Below, in pieces: positions 31,975 through 41,908 of a DNA stretch of 64,000 nucleotides. The stretch's first letter is position 1. Each line of letters opens with the position of its first letter. The notes below the pieces were generated by a model that saw nothing but the letters and a program-made list of their open reading frames with translations, was not told the DNA's origin and made no database searches. The position numbers were made by a program, and so were the translations under genes. The DNA is taken from positions 248,001 through 312,000 of the forward strand of contig CAWAYH010000002.1 in NCBI GenBank assembly GCA_963786195.1. Direction: 5' to 3'. Origin of the DNA: CAWAYH01 sp963786195. GTDB lineage: Bacteria > Acidobacteriota > Vicinamibacteria > Vicinamibacterales > 2-12-FULL-66-21.

Positions 31975-32235
31975 CTACCGCGGCTTGACCTTCAACGGAT
32001 CGAGTGTGTCGAGCTCGCTCGGATTCACCGGCGCCGGGTGCGCGCCCGTCCGCAGATCGTCGGGTCGTGCGGGCCGCTGATTGTCGGAGTGCACGAGCAC
32101 GTCACGCCATCTGCGCCAGCCGCACGCGTGACACCGAAACGGCTGCCGACCGGTCAGGGTGTGCCGCAGGCGCTCGTAGATGTTGCGCAAGCGCGAAGGA
32201 TAGACGCGCTCGGACGTGCACGACGGACAGGTCAT
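31975..32235 (-). CDS. Small zinc-ribbon protein
   Basis: An 86-residue protein starting MTCPSCTSERVYPSRLRNIY, with CPSC and CHAC pairs about 33 residues apart, enough to hold one zinc. The region between is basic and tyrosine-containing. The C-terminal half is Pro/Asp-rich and probably disordered. No function can be assigned. It converges on the DUF3810 gene. Confidence 0.6.
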   Translation of the reverse strand: MTCPSCTSERVYPSRLRNIYERLRHTLTGRQPFRCHACGWRRWRDVLVHSDNQRPARPDDLRTGAHPAPVNPSELDTLDPLKVKPR

Positions 32236-32273
32236 GGTGATCGTCGAGAGGGAGCACCGACGATCTTAGCACA

Positions 32274-33092
32274 CTACCGTGCTTTGATTCGGATACCGCC
32301 GTTGGTGCCCGCGAGACGGATGGACGGCCCGCCGCCGTTGAGGCGTCCTTCGAGCCTGCGCCGCGAGGACTCGGTCGTTTCGAACGGCAGGCCGCTCGTG
32401 TCGATGCCGCCGTTGGTGATGCTGGCAGAGACCGACGCTTTGGCTTCTGCCGGCAGCCGCAGCGTGATTCCGCCGTTCGTGCACTCGAGCTTCGCCCCGC
32501 CCGCAGCCACACTGACCATGTCGACGTCGACGCCGCCGTTGGTCGTGCTGGCGTCGATCGTGCCGGAGACGTCACGCGCGACGACGCCGCCGTTGGTCGT
32601 CTCGGCGTGGATCCGTCCTGACAGGCCGCGCAACTCGACGCCGCCATTGATGGTAGAGAATCTGACGTTCGCGCCAGCGGGCACGCGCACCGTGTACTTC
32701 ACCTGCGTGCTGCCCACCTGGAACCAGCCGCTCGTGCTGGGCACCTTTGTTTCGATCTGAACGCTCGACGGCGTGGCCTGGTCGAGGATCTCAATCCGCT
32801 CGAGCGCCTGTTTGGCCGTCTCGGGCTCGTCGGCCCTCGCCGTCTTCAGTGCGACGACCTCGACGGTGTTCCCGGCCGAGGGCTCCACGTCGATTTTGCC
32901 GTTGATGTTGCTGATCTCGACTCGTCCGCCCGGCTCCAGTTCGTACGTCTTCCGCCACTCGGCGGTCTCGGAGCTTTTCAGGTCGGCGGTGACGATGTCG
33001 CAGCCTGCGGTGGCGATCGGGGCAAGCGCCGCGAAAAGGAGCGCCGGCAGCAGGGCGGCACGCGATTTCACGCGTCTTGCAGCATTCAGCAT
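32274..33092 (-). CDS. DUF4097-family beta-helix lipoprotein
   Basis: A 272-residue protein whose N-terminus (LLPALLFAALAPIATAGC) resembles a lipoprotein signal with Cys30 as the lipidated residue. The body is a ladder of short beta repeats, each containing Asn-Gly-Gly (STINGGVELRGLSGRIHAET, TTNGGVVARDVSGTIDASTT, CTNGGITLRLPAEAKA), characteristic of DUF4097 'putative adhesin' beta-solenoids. It is probably anchored in the cell envelope. Its start is divergent from the zinc-finger gene at 33259, across 166 bp that include a TATAAT at about 33193 on the plus strand. Confidence 0.85.
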   Translation of the reverse strand: MLNAARRVKSRAALLPALLFAALAPIATAGCDIVTADLKSSETAEWRKTYELEPGGRVEISNINGKIDVEPSAGNTVEVVALKTARADEPETAKQALERIEILDQATPSSVQIETKVPSTSGWFQVGSTQVKYTVRVPAGANVRFSTINGGVELRGLSGRIHAETTNGGVVARDVSGTIDASTTNGGVDVDMVSVAAGGAKLECTNGGITLRLPAEAKASVSASITNGGIDTSGLPFETTESSRRRLEGRLNGGGPSIRLAGTNGGIRIKAR

Positions 33093-33258
33093 GGGGAGAT
33101 TACTCCTCAGCCCTAATACGGCTTCCGCGGCGCGGTCGTTCCGAGGGGTTGGTTCGTGCAGTGCCTAGTTTCGCCCTAGTCACCGCCAGGCGCTATAATC
33201 GGGCCGCCTACACCCTGAGCCAACCCCGTACAGCGGGGGCCCAACGACAAGGTCAGAT

Positions 33259-33695
33259 ATGTCCGATCGCAAGTACCGCCAGCGCGGCTACCAGGACGAG
33301 CCGCGCGAGCCCCGGCGCGACCAGAAGCCGGCCGAGAAGAAGGAGTATGCGCCGCGCGGGCAGCCGCCGCTCGCGCCGAAGACCTTCAACATGCCCGGGT
33401 TCCGCGAGGTGGTGCGGTGCGCCCGGTGCGGTAACGAGCTGACCGTGGCCACGGCCTGGAGCGTCGAAAGCACACTGCATTCGCTGCGGCGCGGACCTGC
33501 ACACCTGCGCCCAGTGCGTGAACTTCGACACGAGCGCCGCCTTCGAATGTCAGAAGCCGATTCCCGCCCGCGTCTCACCCAAGGACAGCCCGCAACAGCT
33601 GCACGCTGTTCGAGCCGCGGACGACGGTCGAACGGGAAACGAAATCGACGGCGCCTTCCGGCGCTCGGAAGGCCTTCGACGATCTGTTCAAGTGA
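33259..33695 (+). CDS. Zinc-binding protein (two frameshifts)
   Basis: The start MSDRKYRQRGYQDEPREPRR is basic and disordered. After EVVRCARCGNELTV the frame slips (about 33470) to CGADLHTCAQCVNFDTSAAF and again (about 33588) to a tail ending ARKAFDDLFK at TGA 33693-33695. Together they give about 145 residues with CxxC pairs (CARC, CAQC) and further cysteines, consistent with one or two zinc ribbons. I do not recognise a named family. Its 3' end overlaps that of the next, convergent gene by 8 bp. Confidence 0.6.
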
Positions 33696-34573
33696 TCGCT
33701 TCAGCGATATCGATCTTTGCGGGGTGGTCGCCGCCGCCGCGCGCGACAGGACGGCCTTCAGGCTCGACGAGGGTCTTCTCCAGCGAGTCGCGGGCGATTC
33801 CATCCACCGAACCCTGCAGAAACGGACGCAACGGCCAGGGAATCGTGCGGCTGAGGCTCACCGATTCGCACTCGATCAGCACACCGCCCTGCACCTGTTC
33901 ACGCCGCCAGTAGGCGTTCAACCGCCACAGATACCCGCTGTCGCTTCCGGGCGGCTTCTCGCGCTCCTGCGGCGTCCCTGCGTCCGACAGCTCGGCGATC
34001 TTCGTCGCCACGCTCCGGCTGATCGCTCGCGTGCTGCCGAGCCGCCGCGTTTCCACGAGGTGTTCGGTGTTGTAGGTGACGGTAATGATCTTCTCGCGCT
34101 TGATCTTCATGTAGACGCGAACGCGGTCGCCCTCGCGCGAGAGGAGCTTCGACGCGATCACCTCCTCGTACGATTCCGATTCCCGCCCGGCGTTCTCGCC
34201 CAGGTGACGGACCACGGCGTCGAGCGTCGTGCCCGGGACGAAGACGGCACCCACCCAGTGGTGCATGCGTCCGTTAGGTACGGATGGTTCGTCCGCGCCG
34301 GGCGCGGGCGCGTGAGCTGCATCAGGGACACGCGCCCGTTCAGTGAGCGCTGACGCCACCCCGGCTCGCGTTGAACTCGTCGCAGGACGAAGAATATGTC
34401 TCCGCTCCCGGCGAGCTTGTTGTAGCGCTCGTCCACACGCCGCTCGTAGTCCTGCCACGCGGCGATGGTCGCCGGACTCGGACCGTCGGGCCAACTCCGG
34501 TACGGTCGTCGCGGCCCGTGGCGCGATCCCCGACGATCAACGCGAGCGCAGCGACCAGCAACGTCTTGCGCAC
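33688..34573 (-). CDS. Secreted protein of unknown function (frameshifted)
   Basis: A GTG at 34573-34571 starts a signal peptide (VRKTLLVAALALIVGD). After at least two slips (about 34540 and 34330-34400) the product continues as WPDGPSPATIAAWQDYERRV, then HHWVGAVFVPGTTLDAVVRH and a beta-rich part including RVRVYMKIKREKIITVTYNT and GGVLIECESVSLSRTIPWPL. The last two resemble a START/SRPBCC-like lipid-binding fold, but I cannot name the family. It lies 9 bp downstream of the Fpg/Nei gene on the same strand. Confidence 0.6.
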
Positions 34574-34581
34574 CACCGGTA

Positions 34582-35503
34582 TTATCGCCGAGCCTTCGCC
34601 CGGCGCGCCTCGAGCTCTTCGAGCGTTCGTGGCCAGTCGTCCTTGAGCAGGCGGGACAGCGCGCGATCGGAGAGCAGCCGGCCCTCCGGTCTGGCACCGG
34701 CGCAGTAGTTGGCCTCGTTGCGCGCGTAGACGATGCGCTGGATCGGCGCGCCGCAGACCGGGCACGGCTGACGGTACCTGGCCGTGCACGGCCATCCCGT
34801 CGCGGAACGCCGTGACCTTTTCGGGGAACGCCCGTCGGCCTCGGCGCGCAGCCGCGCGATCCACGTCTTCGAGCGTCGCGGCGACGTGGCCTCGAACGAG
34901 CCGCGCGATCTCGTGCGCTCGGTCAGCGCCGTCGTCGAGCTTCATCGGCGACAGCCGCGCCGCGTGCAGGATCTCGTCGGAGTACGCGTTGCCGATGCCG
35001 CTGAAGATGTGCGGATCGGTCAGCGCGCGCTTGAGCGTGTGGTTCTCGCGCGTGAGCCGCTCGGCGAACGCCGGCGAGATCGGCGTCGAGCACCTCGAGG
35101 CCACCCGGGATCGAGCGCGGCCAGCGCCTCGGCGCCCGCGACGATGTGGATCGACGCCTGGCGCTTCGAGCCCTGCCTCGGTCAGGATCAGCCGTCCCGG
35201 TCGGGAAGTCGAACGCCGCGAGCCCGACCTTGCCCGGGATCGCCGCGCCGCGATCGCGCCAGCGCAGCCGGCCGGCGATCATCAGGTGGAGAACGATGAA
35301 CAGATCGCCCTCGAGCTCGAACACGATCCGCTTGCCCATCCGCCGCAGCGCGATCACTCGCCGGCCCGACGACGCTCGACCGGCGCCGGCTCGATCGTGC
35401 GGACGAGGAACGGGTTGCCGATGCGGAGCCGCTCGAGCGGCTGCTCGACCACGCGCGGGGCGAGCGCTTCGAGGTAGACGGCGATGTCGGGCAGTTCAGG
35501 CAT
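34582..35503 (-). CDS. Fpg/Nei-family DNA glycosylase (several frameshifts)
   Basis: The start MPELPDIAVYLEALAPRVVE has the processed N-terminal Pro and the catalytic Glu of this base-excision repair family. Further matches are MGKRIVFELEGDLFIVLHLM, the helix-two-turn-helix segment DPHIFSGIGNAYSDEILHAA and the C-terminal zinc finger CPVCGAPIQRIVYARNEANY with the end LKDDWPRTLEELEARRAKAR. The frame changes several times between about 34690 and 35200. These enzymes excise oxidised bases and nick the strand. Whether it prefers 8-oxoguanine (Fpg) or pyrimidines (Nei) cannot be told. Confidence 0.8.
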
Positions 35504-35530
35504 CCACCCGAATTCTACAAGCTATCTCAG

Positions 35531-35567
35531 GAACGCATCGGTGTTCTCCGTGTTGTCCGCGGAGCTA
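35531..35567 (-). repeat. Dispersed intergenic repeat, copy 1
   Basis: On the minus strand this 37-bp element begins with the permease stop codon TAG and runs through CCGCGGACAACACGGAG to GCGTTC. It matches the copy at 50858-50894 at 33 of 37 positions, and that copy also begins at a TAG stop. A related palindrome lies at 52183-52240. Confidence 0.65.
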
Positions 35568-37982
35568 ATCCTGCCTGAGCGCCGTCGCGGGATCGATGAG
35601 GGTGGCACGCCGTGCCGGGATGAAGCTCGCCAGCACCACAGACGAAACGAGGACGGCCGGCAGGACGATCCAGACCGCTGGCGTCCACGGTGAGACGCGG
35701 AACAGATCGTCCTGCACCATCCGTGCGCCGGCGATCGCCAGCGGCACGCCGGCAATCCCTCCGATGAGCGCGAGTTTCAGCCCGCGACCGAGGAGGAGCC
35801 GGAGAATATCCGCACCGGCGGCGCCGATGGCCAGGCGCACGCCTATCTCACGCGTCCGCTGCGCCACGGTGTAGGCCGTCAATCCGTAGATGCCGAGGCA
35901 GGCGAGCAGCAGCGCCGCTGCCGCGAACGCTGCGAACGTCCGCCCTTCGAGCCGCTCACCCCAGCTCGTCATCAGCCGGCGATCCCACATCGTCATCACG
36001 TCGTACGACGCGAAGTTCGGATCGGCCTCGCGGACGATGCGACGCGCTGCGTGTGCGAGCGCCGCCGGATCTCCGGGGGTCCGCAGGAGTATGGCCATGG
36101 TGCGCCACGGGCTGACGGCGTACGGCACGTAGACGGTGAGCTGGCTCTGCGGTGTTTCCTCGCCGAGCTCTTCGTAGACGACGTCGGGCACGACGCCGAC
36201 GACTCGATAACTGACGATCCCGCTCGCCTGTACCACCCGGAGCTGCCTGCCAACCGCGCCCTCGCCCGGCCAGAATTGCTTCGCGAGATGCTGGTTGACG
36301 ATGACGACGTCGGATTGCGGCTGAACGCTCTCCGTTGTCGTGAAGGTGCGGCCCTCGAGAAGGCGCAGCCCCAGTGCGTCGAACAGGCCGGGTGTGACCG
36401 GAACCTGCTGGGCGCCGATTTCTTCTCCCGGCGCCCCCGTTCCACGCGCCGGCACGAGCCGGATCCCTACGCCGCCATCGTCGCTCGGTATCGCTCCAGT
36501 CGCTGCGGCCGACGAAACGCCTGGAGCCGTGCTCAATCGCGCGAGCAGTCCGTTCAGCGCGTGTGCACGCGCCTCGGGCTGAGCGGACGCATCACCCGCG
36601 AGGTACACGCGAACACTGAAGAGTGGCCTGGGGTCGAATCCGACATCGGCGCCGAGCAGCGATCGGCTGCTCAGCGCGAGCAGGGCCGCACTCACCAGCA
36701 GCCCAAAGCTCACGGCCACCTGCGCCGCGACGAGTGTTCCCTGCAAACGTCGCTGGTCGGGGCTGGCGTCCGCCGATCGGCTGCCGATCAAAAGGCTCCC
36801 TGGACGCTTGACGCGTGAGACCCGCAAGGCGGGCAGCAGTCCGCTGACGACTGCGGTCACGAGCGATACGAAGAACGTGAAGAGCAGGACGCGCGCGTCG
36901 ATCCGTATTCGTGCCCAATAGGGAGGCGGCTCCGGCATCGACGCGACGAGGCCGTCGAGCCCCCATCCTGCGACGAGCAGCCCTATCGCGCCCCCGGCGG
37001 CTGCGAGCAGGAGACTCTCGAACATCATCAGTCGAACCAGCCGCGTCCGGCTCGCGCCGAGCGCCGTCCGGACGATCAGCTCACGCTGACGTCCAATGCC
37101 GCGCGCGACGAGCAGGCTGGCGACGTTCGCGCAGGCCACGAGCAGGACGAGGCCCACCGCAAGCAGCACTGCCGTCATGTCCGTGGGCTTGCCCACGAAG
37201 AACTCGCGCATGGGCATGACGTGCACGTTCCAGTCCCGGTTCGTATCCGGATAACGCACGGCAAGCGTCGTTCCTATCCGGCGGACATCGGCGAGCGTTG
37301 CGTCAAGGTCGGCGTCGGGGCGACGGAGTCCGACCGCGAGCACGATCCGCCGGTCCCGGCCCTGGTCCCGCAACGTTCGATACGGTAACCAGATCTCGCA
37401 GAGCTCCGGAAAAGCGAACTGCTGCGGCATCACGCCCACTACCGTCACGCGCCGCCCGTTCACGGGAACAGTGCGCCCGACGATTGTGCGGTCGGCGCCA
37501 TACAGGCGCTGCCAGAGGCTGTAAGACAGGATCGCCACGGACTCCGCGCCGGGCTCCGCGCCTTCGTCCAGCTGAAAGGCGCGTCCGAGGTGGGGCGAGA
37601 CGCCGAGCAGCTGAAAGAGCCCCGGTGTGATGGACGCGCCCAGCACTCGCACTGTGTCGTCGATTGCCGAGACCGACAGATTCCGGTTGACGACACCCTC
37701 GATGCCCTCGAGCGTGACGGAGCTCTCGCGGAGATCGACGAGATCTGGATAGGACAGCTCCGAGTCGTCCCAGTCCTGAGCCTGCGTCGGATGCGTCGAA
37801 TGCAATGTCACGAGTCTCAGGCTGCGATCGCCAAAGGGCAGAGGTCGCAGATACAGAGCGTCGAACATGCTGTAGACGACCGTGTTGGCGGCCACGCCGA
37901 GCGCCAGTGTCAGCACGGCGGCGACCGTGAAGCCCATGGACAGACCGAGCGATCGCAGCGCGTACCGAAGGTCCTGCATCAT
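35565..37982 (-). CDS. MacB/FtsX-type ABC permease (ADOP), without prefix domain
   Basis: The likely start is the double ATG at 37982 (MMQDLRYALRSLGLSMGFTV), which gives about 805 intact residues; the open frame extends 17 codons further upstream. It has a first helix and MacB periplasmic domain, an FtsX helix set (ELIVRTALGASRTRLVRLMM), a second periplasmic domain and a second helix set (IGVRLAIGAAGADILRLLLG), ending FIPARRATLIDPATALRQD. It belongs to the same duplicated permease group as the one at 19559-22172. No PadR gene, ATPase or inverted repeats are adjacent. It is divergent from the triple-fusion gene. Confidence 0.9.
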   Translation of the reverse strand: MMQDLRYALRSLGLSMGFTVAAVLTLALGVAANTVVYSMFDALYLRPLPFGDRSLRLVTLHSTHPTQAQDWDDSELSYPDLVDLRESSVTLEGIEGVVNRNLSVSAIDDTVRVLGASITPGLFQLLGVSPHLGRAFQLDEGAEPGAESVAILSYSLWQRLYGADRTIVGRTVPVNGRRVTVVGVMPQQFAFPELCEIWLPYRTLRDQGRDRRIVLAVGLRRPDADLDATLADVRRIGTTLAVRYPDTNRDWNVHVMPMREFFVGKPTDMTAVLLAVGLVLLVACANVASLLVARGIGRQRELIVRTALGASRTRLVRLMMFESLLLAAAGGAIGLLVAGWGLDGLVASMPEPPPYWARIRIDARVLLFTFFVSLVTAVVSGLLPALRVSRVKRPGSLLIGSRSADASPDQRRLQGTLVAAQVAVSFGLLVSAALLALSSRSLLGADVGFDPRPLFSVRVYLAGDASAQPEARAHALNGLLARLSTAPGVSSAAATGAIPSDDGGVGIRLVPARGTGAPGEEIGAQQVPVTPGLFDALGLRLLEGRTFTTTESVQPQSDVVIVNQHLAKQFWPGEGAVGRQLRVVQASGIVSYRVVGVVPDVVYEELGEETPQSQLTVYVPYAVSPWRTMAILLRTPGDPAALAHAARRIVREADPNFASYDVMTMWDRRLMTSWGERLEGRTFAAFAAAALLLACLGIYGLTAYTVAQRTREIGVRLAIGAAGADILRLLLGRGLKLALIGGIAGVPLAIAGARMVQDDLFRVSPWTPAVWIVLPAVLVSSVVLASFIPARRATLIDPATALRQD

Positions 37983-38125
37983 AGTTGTGTCCTGCCGCGC
38001 GTCCCGTCTGAGCATTCTGCGTGCCGACCGCAAGGGCCGTCAACCGGCGAGAAACCCTGTCTCCGAGGCTTTCCGTGCCTGCCGACCGTTCGTCGGCGAG
38101 ACGCGTCATCCCAATTGCGGACAGC

Positions 38126-38131
38126 TATAAT
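38126..38131 (+). promoter_or_regulatory. -10 box, probable leaderless promoter of the fusion gene
   Basis: A perfect TATAAT ends 8 nt before the ATG at 38140, with no room for a ribosome binding site after the expected transcription start. Confidence 0.4.
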
Positions 38132-38139
38132 CCGACGCA

Positions 38140-41100
38140 ATGTCGGTTCTCCAGCACACCCCACGCTTCGAGGCGGCCGAGGCTCTCCGGCTCGCGAGCC
38201 AAATCTACGGGCTGCAGGCGACAGCGTCCCCGCTGCCGAGCGAGCGGGATCAGAACTTTCGCCTCGACACCGCCGGCGGCGTCTTCGTTCTCAAGATTGC
38301 CAACGCCGGTGAATCGCGCGCCATGCTCGAAGCCGAGAATGCGGCGCTGTCGCACGTCGCTTCGCGGGGCGGACGATGTGCACGGGTGGTCGGCGCACTC
38401 GACGGCAGCGAGATCGCGGAAAGCGGCGGCCACCTGATTCGGCTCCTGACCTGGATCCCCGGAACGCCGCTCGGTTCGCTGGCTCGTCACTCTCCCTCGT
38501 TGTTCGAGGACTTCGGCCGCGCTCTTGGTGAGTTCGATCGCGCGCTCTCCACATTCGATCACCCGGCGCTCCACCGCCGGTTCTACTGGGACCTCGCCGC
38601 CGCGTTCCAGACGATACGAGAGTACTTGCCTGCCGTCCGCGACAACGACTGGCGAAATGCGCTCGAACGCGAAGCGCAAGCACTCGAACGACGCCACGAC
38701 CCCGCTGCGCTTCGACGCTCGGTCATCCACAACGATGCGAACGACTACAACGTTGTCGCCGGCGGCGGAGACGATCTCTACACTCGCAATCAGCGCGTCG
38801 CGGGCATCATCGACTTCGGCGATCTCGTGCACAGCTTTACCGTCGCCGACCTCGCCGTCGCGTCCGCGTACGCGGTCCTCGACAAGCCCGATCCGATCGC
38901 GGCTGCCATTCCTATCGTGCGCGGCTATCACTCGACGTATCCGCTGCTCGAACAAGAGATCTCGCAACTCATGGATCTCGTTCGGCTCCGTCTCTGCCTG
39001 AGCGCGTGCATTGCCGCGCATCAGAGCGCCCAGAGACCCGACGACGATTACCTGAGCATCAGCCAGGCGCCGATCCGCCGGACGTTTCCGCGGCTCACCA
39101 GGATCCACCCGCGATTTGCCGAAGCCGTGTTTCGCGATGCGTGCGGACTGCCGCCGGTCCCGCTCGCCGACCGCGTGCGGACGTGGCTGCAGGGGAAAGG
39201 CCGCGACCGTTTGTACTCGCACGTCGTCGGTCGCCACGATCGTGAAGTCGTGATCGACCTGAGTTTCGGAAGCCCGCTCGTTCCTGGAAATCCGCTGTCG
39301 AATCCCGAGCCGGCACTCACGGAGCGGATACAGGACGAGATGCGCGCGGCCGGCGCCAGCCTCGGCATCGGCAGGTATGGCGAGGCGCGCATCATGTACT
39401 GGTCGCCGCTCTTTGCCGGTGACACGCCAGACGCCGAACGGCGAACGGTTCATCTTGGCCTCGATCTGTTCGCACCCGCGGGAACGCCGGTTCACGCGCC
39501 GCTTCCCGGCACCGTCTATGATTTCGCTGACAACCGCGCGCCCGGCGACTACGGTCCTCTGATCGTCCTCCAGCACGAAACCGACGCCGGCGATCGGTTC
39601 TTCACGCTGTACGGTCACCTCTCGCGTGAATCGCTGGACGGGCTCGAGCGAGGTCGCCGCGTCGCAGCGGGCGAACGACTCGCGTGGCTCGGCTCCGCTG
39701 ACGTCAACGGCGGCTGGCATCCTCATCTGCACCTGCAACTCATCGTCGATCTGCTCGATCGTGGGTGCGACTATCCCGGGGTCTGCCATGCCAGCACGCG
39801 ACGCGTCTGGTGCGAGCTCTCGCCGGACCCCAACCTGTTGCTGCAGCGCACGGCGGATGTCCTGCCAGACGCCGACGCCCCGAAGGCGCGGACACTCGCC
39901 GCACGCCAAGCCCATCTAGGTCGAAACCTCAGCATCGGATATCGCACGCCGCTGACCGTGTCGCGTGGCTGGATGCAGTACCTCTACGACGACAGGGGAG
40001 GTCGGTACCTGGATGCGTACAACAACGTGCCTCACGTGGGGCACAGCCATCCACGGGTCGCTCGAGCCGCTGCCCTGCAGCTGGGCGTCCTCAACACGAA
40101 CACCCGCTATCTCCACGAGAGCCTGGGACGCTTCGCGGAACGGCTGACCGCGACGTTGCCCGCGCCGCTTCGCGTCTGCTATTTCGTCAACTCGGGCAGC
40201 GAGGCCAACGAGCTCGCGCTGCGGTTGGCGCGCGCGCACACCCGCCGCCGGGACGTCATCGTCCTCGAGTCGGCGTATCACGGCAACACGACGACCCTCA
40301 CTGAGATCAGCCCTTACAAGTTCGACGGCCCGGGCGGTGCGGGACGCCAGCCGTGGGTGCATACGGTTCCGATCCCCGACGTCTTTCGGGGCCCGTTCAA
40401 GAAGGACGATCCCGAAGCGGGCCGGCGCTACGCGGATGGGGTCCGCCACGTGACCGAGGCCCTGCGCGCCCAGGGCTCGGCGCCGTCCGCATTCATCGCC
40501 GAGACGTGTCCGAGCGTTGGCGGCCAGATCGTGTTTCCGCCCGGATACCTCGCCGCCGTCTACGCGCACGTTCGCGCGGCCGGCGGCGTCTGCATCGCCG
40601 ACGAAGTGCAGACCGCCTACGGCCGCATGGGGTCGAGCTTCTACGCGTTCGAGGATCAGGCTGTCGTGCCCGACATCGTCGTGCTCGGCAAGCCGATCGG
40701 TAATGGGTACCCGCTTGGCGCCGTGGTGACCACGGACGAAATCGCCGCGTCGTTCGCCAACGGGATGGAGTTCTTCAGTACGTTCGGTGGCAGTACCGTG
40801 TCGTGCGCGGTCGGACATGCGGTCCTGGATGTCGTCGAACAGGAGGAGCTGCAATCGCACGCGGCGGACGTGGGCAATGGCCTGCTTGCCGAGCTTCGAC
40901 CGCTGGTGGACGAACACCCGATCGTCGGAGACGTGCGAGGCTCGGGGCTGTTCCTTGGCGTCGAGCTGGTGAAGGATCGCGGGACGCTCGAGCCCGCGCG
41001 CGCCGAGGCGGAGTACGTGGTCAACCGGCTGCGCGAGGAAGGAATTCTGATCGGCACCGACGGGCCGTCCCACAATGTGCTCAAGATCCGGCCGCCGATG

Positions 41101-41169
41101 CCGTTTGACAACAATGATGGTGAGCGGCTGGTGAGTACGATGAAAAAGGTGCTGCGCGAGTTGCTGTGA
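38140..41169 (+). CDS. Triple fusion: APH-type kinase, M23 metallopeptidase domain, class III PLP enzyme
   Basis: A 1,009-residue protein in one intact frame. Residues 1-345 are an aminoglycoside-phosphotransferase-like kinase with the catalytic loop VIHNDANDYNVV and the metal-binding IIDFGD. Residues about 420-560 are an M23/LytM domain (HLGLDLFAPAGTPVHAPLPG, HPHLHLQLI). Residues about 590-1009 are a class III aminotransferase-fold enzyme with PLP lysine K851 in VVLGKPIGNGYPLG. In animals the hydroxylysine kinase and the phosphohydroxylysine or ethanolamine-phosphate phospho-lyases are separate proteins of the first and third kinds, so the fusion suggests phosphorylation followed by phosphate elimination on the same amino-alcohol substrate. 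The role of the central M23 domain is unclear. Confidence 0.93.
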   Translation: MSVLQHTPRFEAAEALRLASQIYGLQATASPLPSERDQNFRLDTAGGVFVLKIANAGESRAMLEAENAALSHVASRGGRCARVVGALDGSEIAESGGHLIRLLTWIPGTPLGSLARHSPSLFEDFGRALGEFDRALSTFDHPALHRRFYWDLAAAFQTIREYLPAVRDNDWRNALEREAQALERRHDPAALRRSVIHNDANDYNVVAGGGDDLYTRNQRVAGIIDFGDLVHSFTVADLAVASAYAVLDKPDPIAAAIPIVRGYHSTYPLLEQEISQLMDLVRLRLCLSACIAAHQSAQRPDDDYLSISQAPIRRTFPRLTRIHPRFAEAVFRDACGLPPVPLADRVRTWLQGKGRDRLYSHVVGRHDREVVIDLSFGSPLVPGNPLSNPEPALTERIQDEMRAAGASLGIGRYGEARIMYWSPLFAGDTPDAERRTVHLGLDLFAPAGTPVHAPLPGTVYDFADNRAPGDYGPLIVLQHETDAGDRFFTLYGHLSRESLDGLERGRRVAAGERLAWLGSADVNGGWHPHLHLQLIVDLLDRGCDYPGVCHASTRRVWCELSPDPNLLLQRTADVLPDADAPKARTLAARQAHLGRNLSIGYRTPLTVSRGWMQYLYDDRGGRYLDAYNNVPHVGHSHPRVARAAALQLGVLNTNTRYLHESLGRFAERLTATLPAPLRVCYFVNSGSEANELALRLARAHTRRRDVIVLESAYHGNTTTLTEISPYKFDGPGGAGRQPWVHTVPIPDVFRGPFKKDDPEAGRRYADGVRHVTEALRAQGSAPSAFIAETCPSVGGQIVFPPGYLAAVYAHVRAAGGVCIADEVQTAYGRMGSSFYAFEDQAVVPDIVVLGKPIGNGYPLGAVVTTDEIAASFANGMEFFSTFGGSTVSCAVGHAVLDVVEQEELQSHAADVGNGLLAELRPLVDEHPIVGDVRGSGLFLGVELVKDRGTLEPARAEAEYVVNRLREEGILIGTDGPSHNVLKIRPPMPFDNNDGERLVSTMKKVLRELL

Positions 41170-41175
41170 TTGGTT

Positions 41176-41236
41176 ACAGGAGAAATGGAGAAAGGGAGGC
41201 TTAGGAGAAGAGCTACAGGAGAAGGGAGGACGGGAG
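41176..41236. repeat. Left arm of a long inverted repeat around the GxxExxY gene
   Basis: Purine-rich sequence beginning ACAGGAGAAATGGAGAAAGG and made of variants of an AGGAGAAGGGAG unit. It is matched in inverted orientation at 41909-41961 over about 54 bp, with few mismatches and one 1-bp gap. Confidence 0.7.
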
Positions 41237-41431
41237 AATTCTTGGTACGGTTTCGGAGCCACCGTATCATCCGTGCAATCCACGCGGTGGCGCCGGCTCG
41301 TGGACGGGGCGAGGTAGCAAAATCTGACAGGCTCGCGCGAAGAACCGCGTGCAAGATCTGCGATCTTTGTCGCCATGGTTGCCTAAACAGCTGATTTTCT
41401 CGTTGGAGCGTTGCTTGCCTTCCGCGCACGC

Positions 41432-41897
41432 ATGCTCAACGAACCACTTCTTCACCATGGCTTGACCCAGCGGATCATCGGGTGCGGTGTCGAGGTGCAC
41501 CGCGTCTTTGGCGCCGGTCTGTTCGAATCGGTGTATCAGGCCTGCTTCGAGTTCGAACTGCATCGGGCCGGGCTGCAGTTTGAGCGGAAACGAACCGTGC
41601 CTTTGATCTACAAGGGCCAGGCTCTCAGCAACACGTTCGTCGCGGATCTGATCGTTGAAGGGACAGTGCTTGTCGAGATCAAGGCCGTCGATAAACTCAC
41701 TCCCGTTCACCAGGCGCAGCTGATCACCTACCTGAAGCTGACCGGCTGTCCGGTTTGGGCTGCTCATGAACTTCAACACGCCAGTCCTTACACAGGGTAT
41801 CCGTCGTGTCGAGCATCCCGATCTTTACGCCAAGAGGGTCACGCCGACAGCCCCTCAACCAGGAGAGGTCGGCAAGAATCTGAAATCAGAAGAGTAA
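41432..41897 (+). CDS. GxxExxY family protein (PD-(D/E)XK-like; one frameshift)
   Basis: It starts at ATG 41432 (MLNEPLLHHGLTQRIIGCGV). It carries the name motif GAGLFESVYQ (Gly-x2-Glu-x2-Tyr) and the strand-helix pattern VADLIVEGTVLVEIKAVDKL, whose Asp and Glu-x-Lys form a PD-(D/E)XK nuclease-like core, followed by HQAQLITYLKLTG. After a slip near 41757 the usual end GLLMNFNTPVLTQGIRRV is read to TAA 41895-41897. Families of this kind occur in many copies per genome; their activity is not established. It sits alone between the inverted arms at 41176-41236 and 41909-41961. Confidence 0.85.
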
Positions 41898-41908
41898 GGT
41901 CCTCTTTT

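Noticed and set aside
38125..41376. Two long minus-strand ORFs opposite the triple fusion gene
   Set aside because: Shadow frames of a well-supported 1,009-residue protein.
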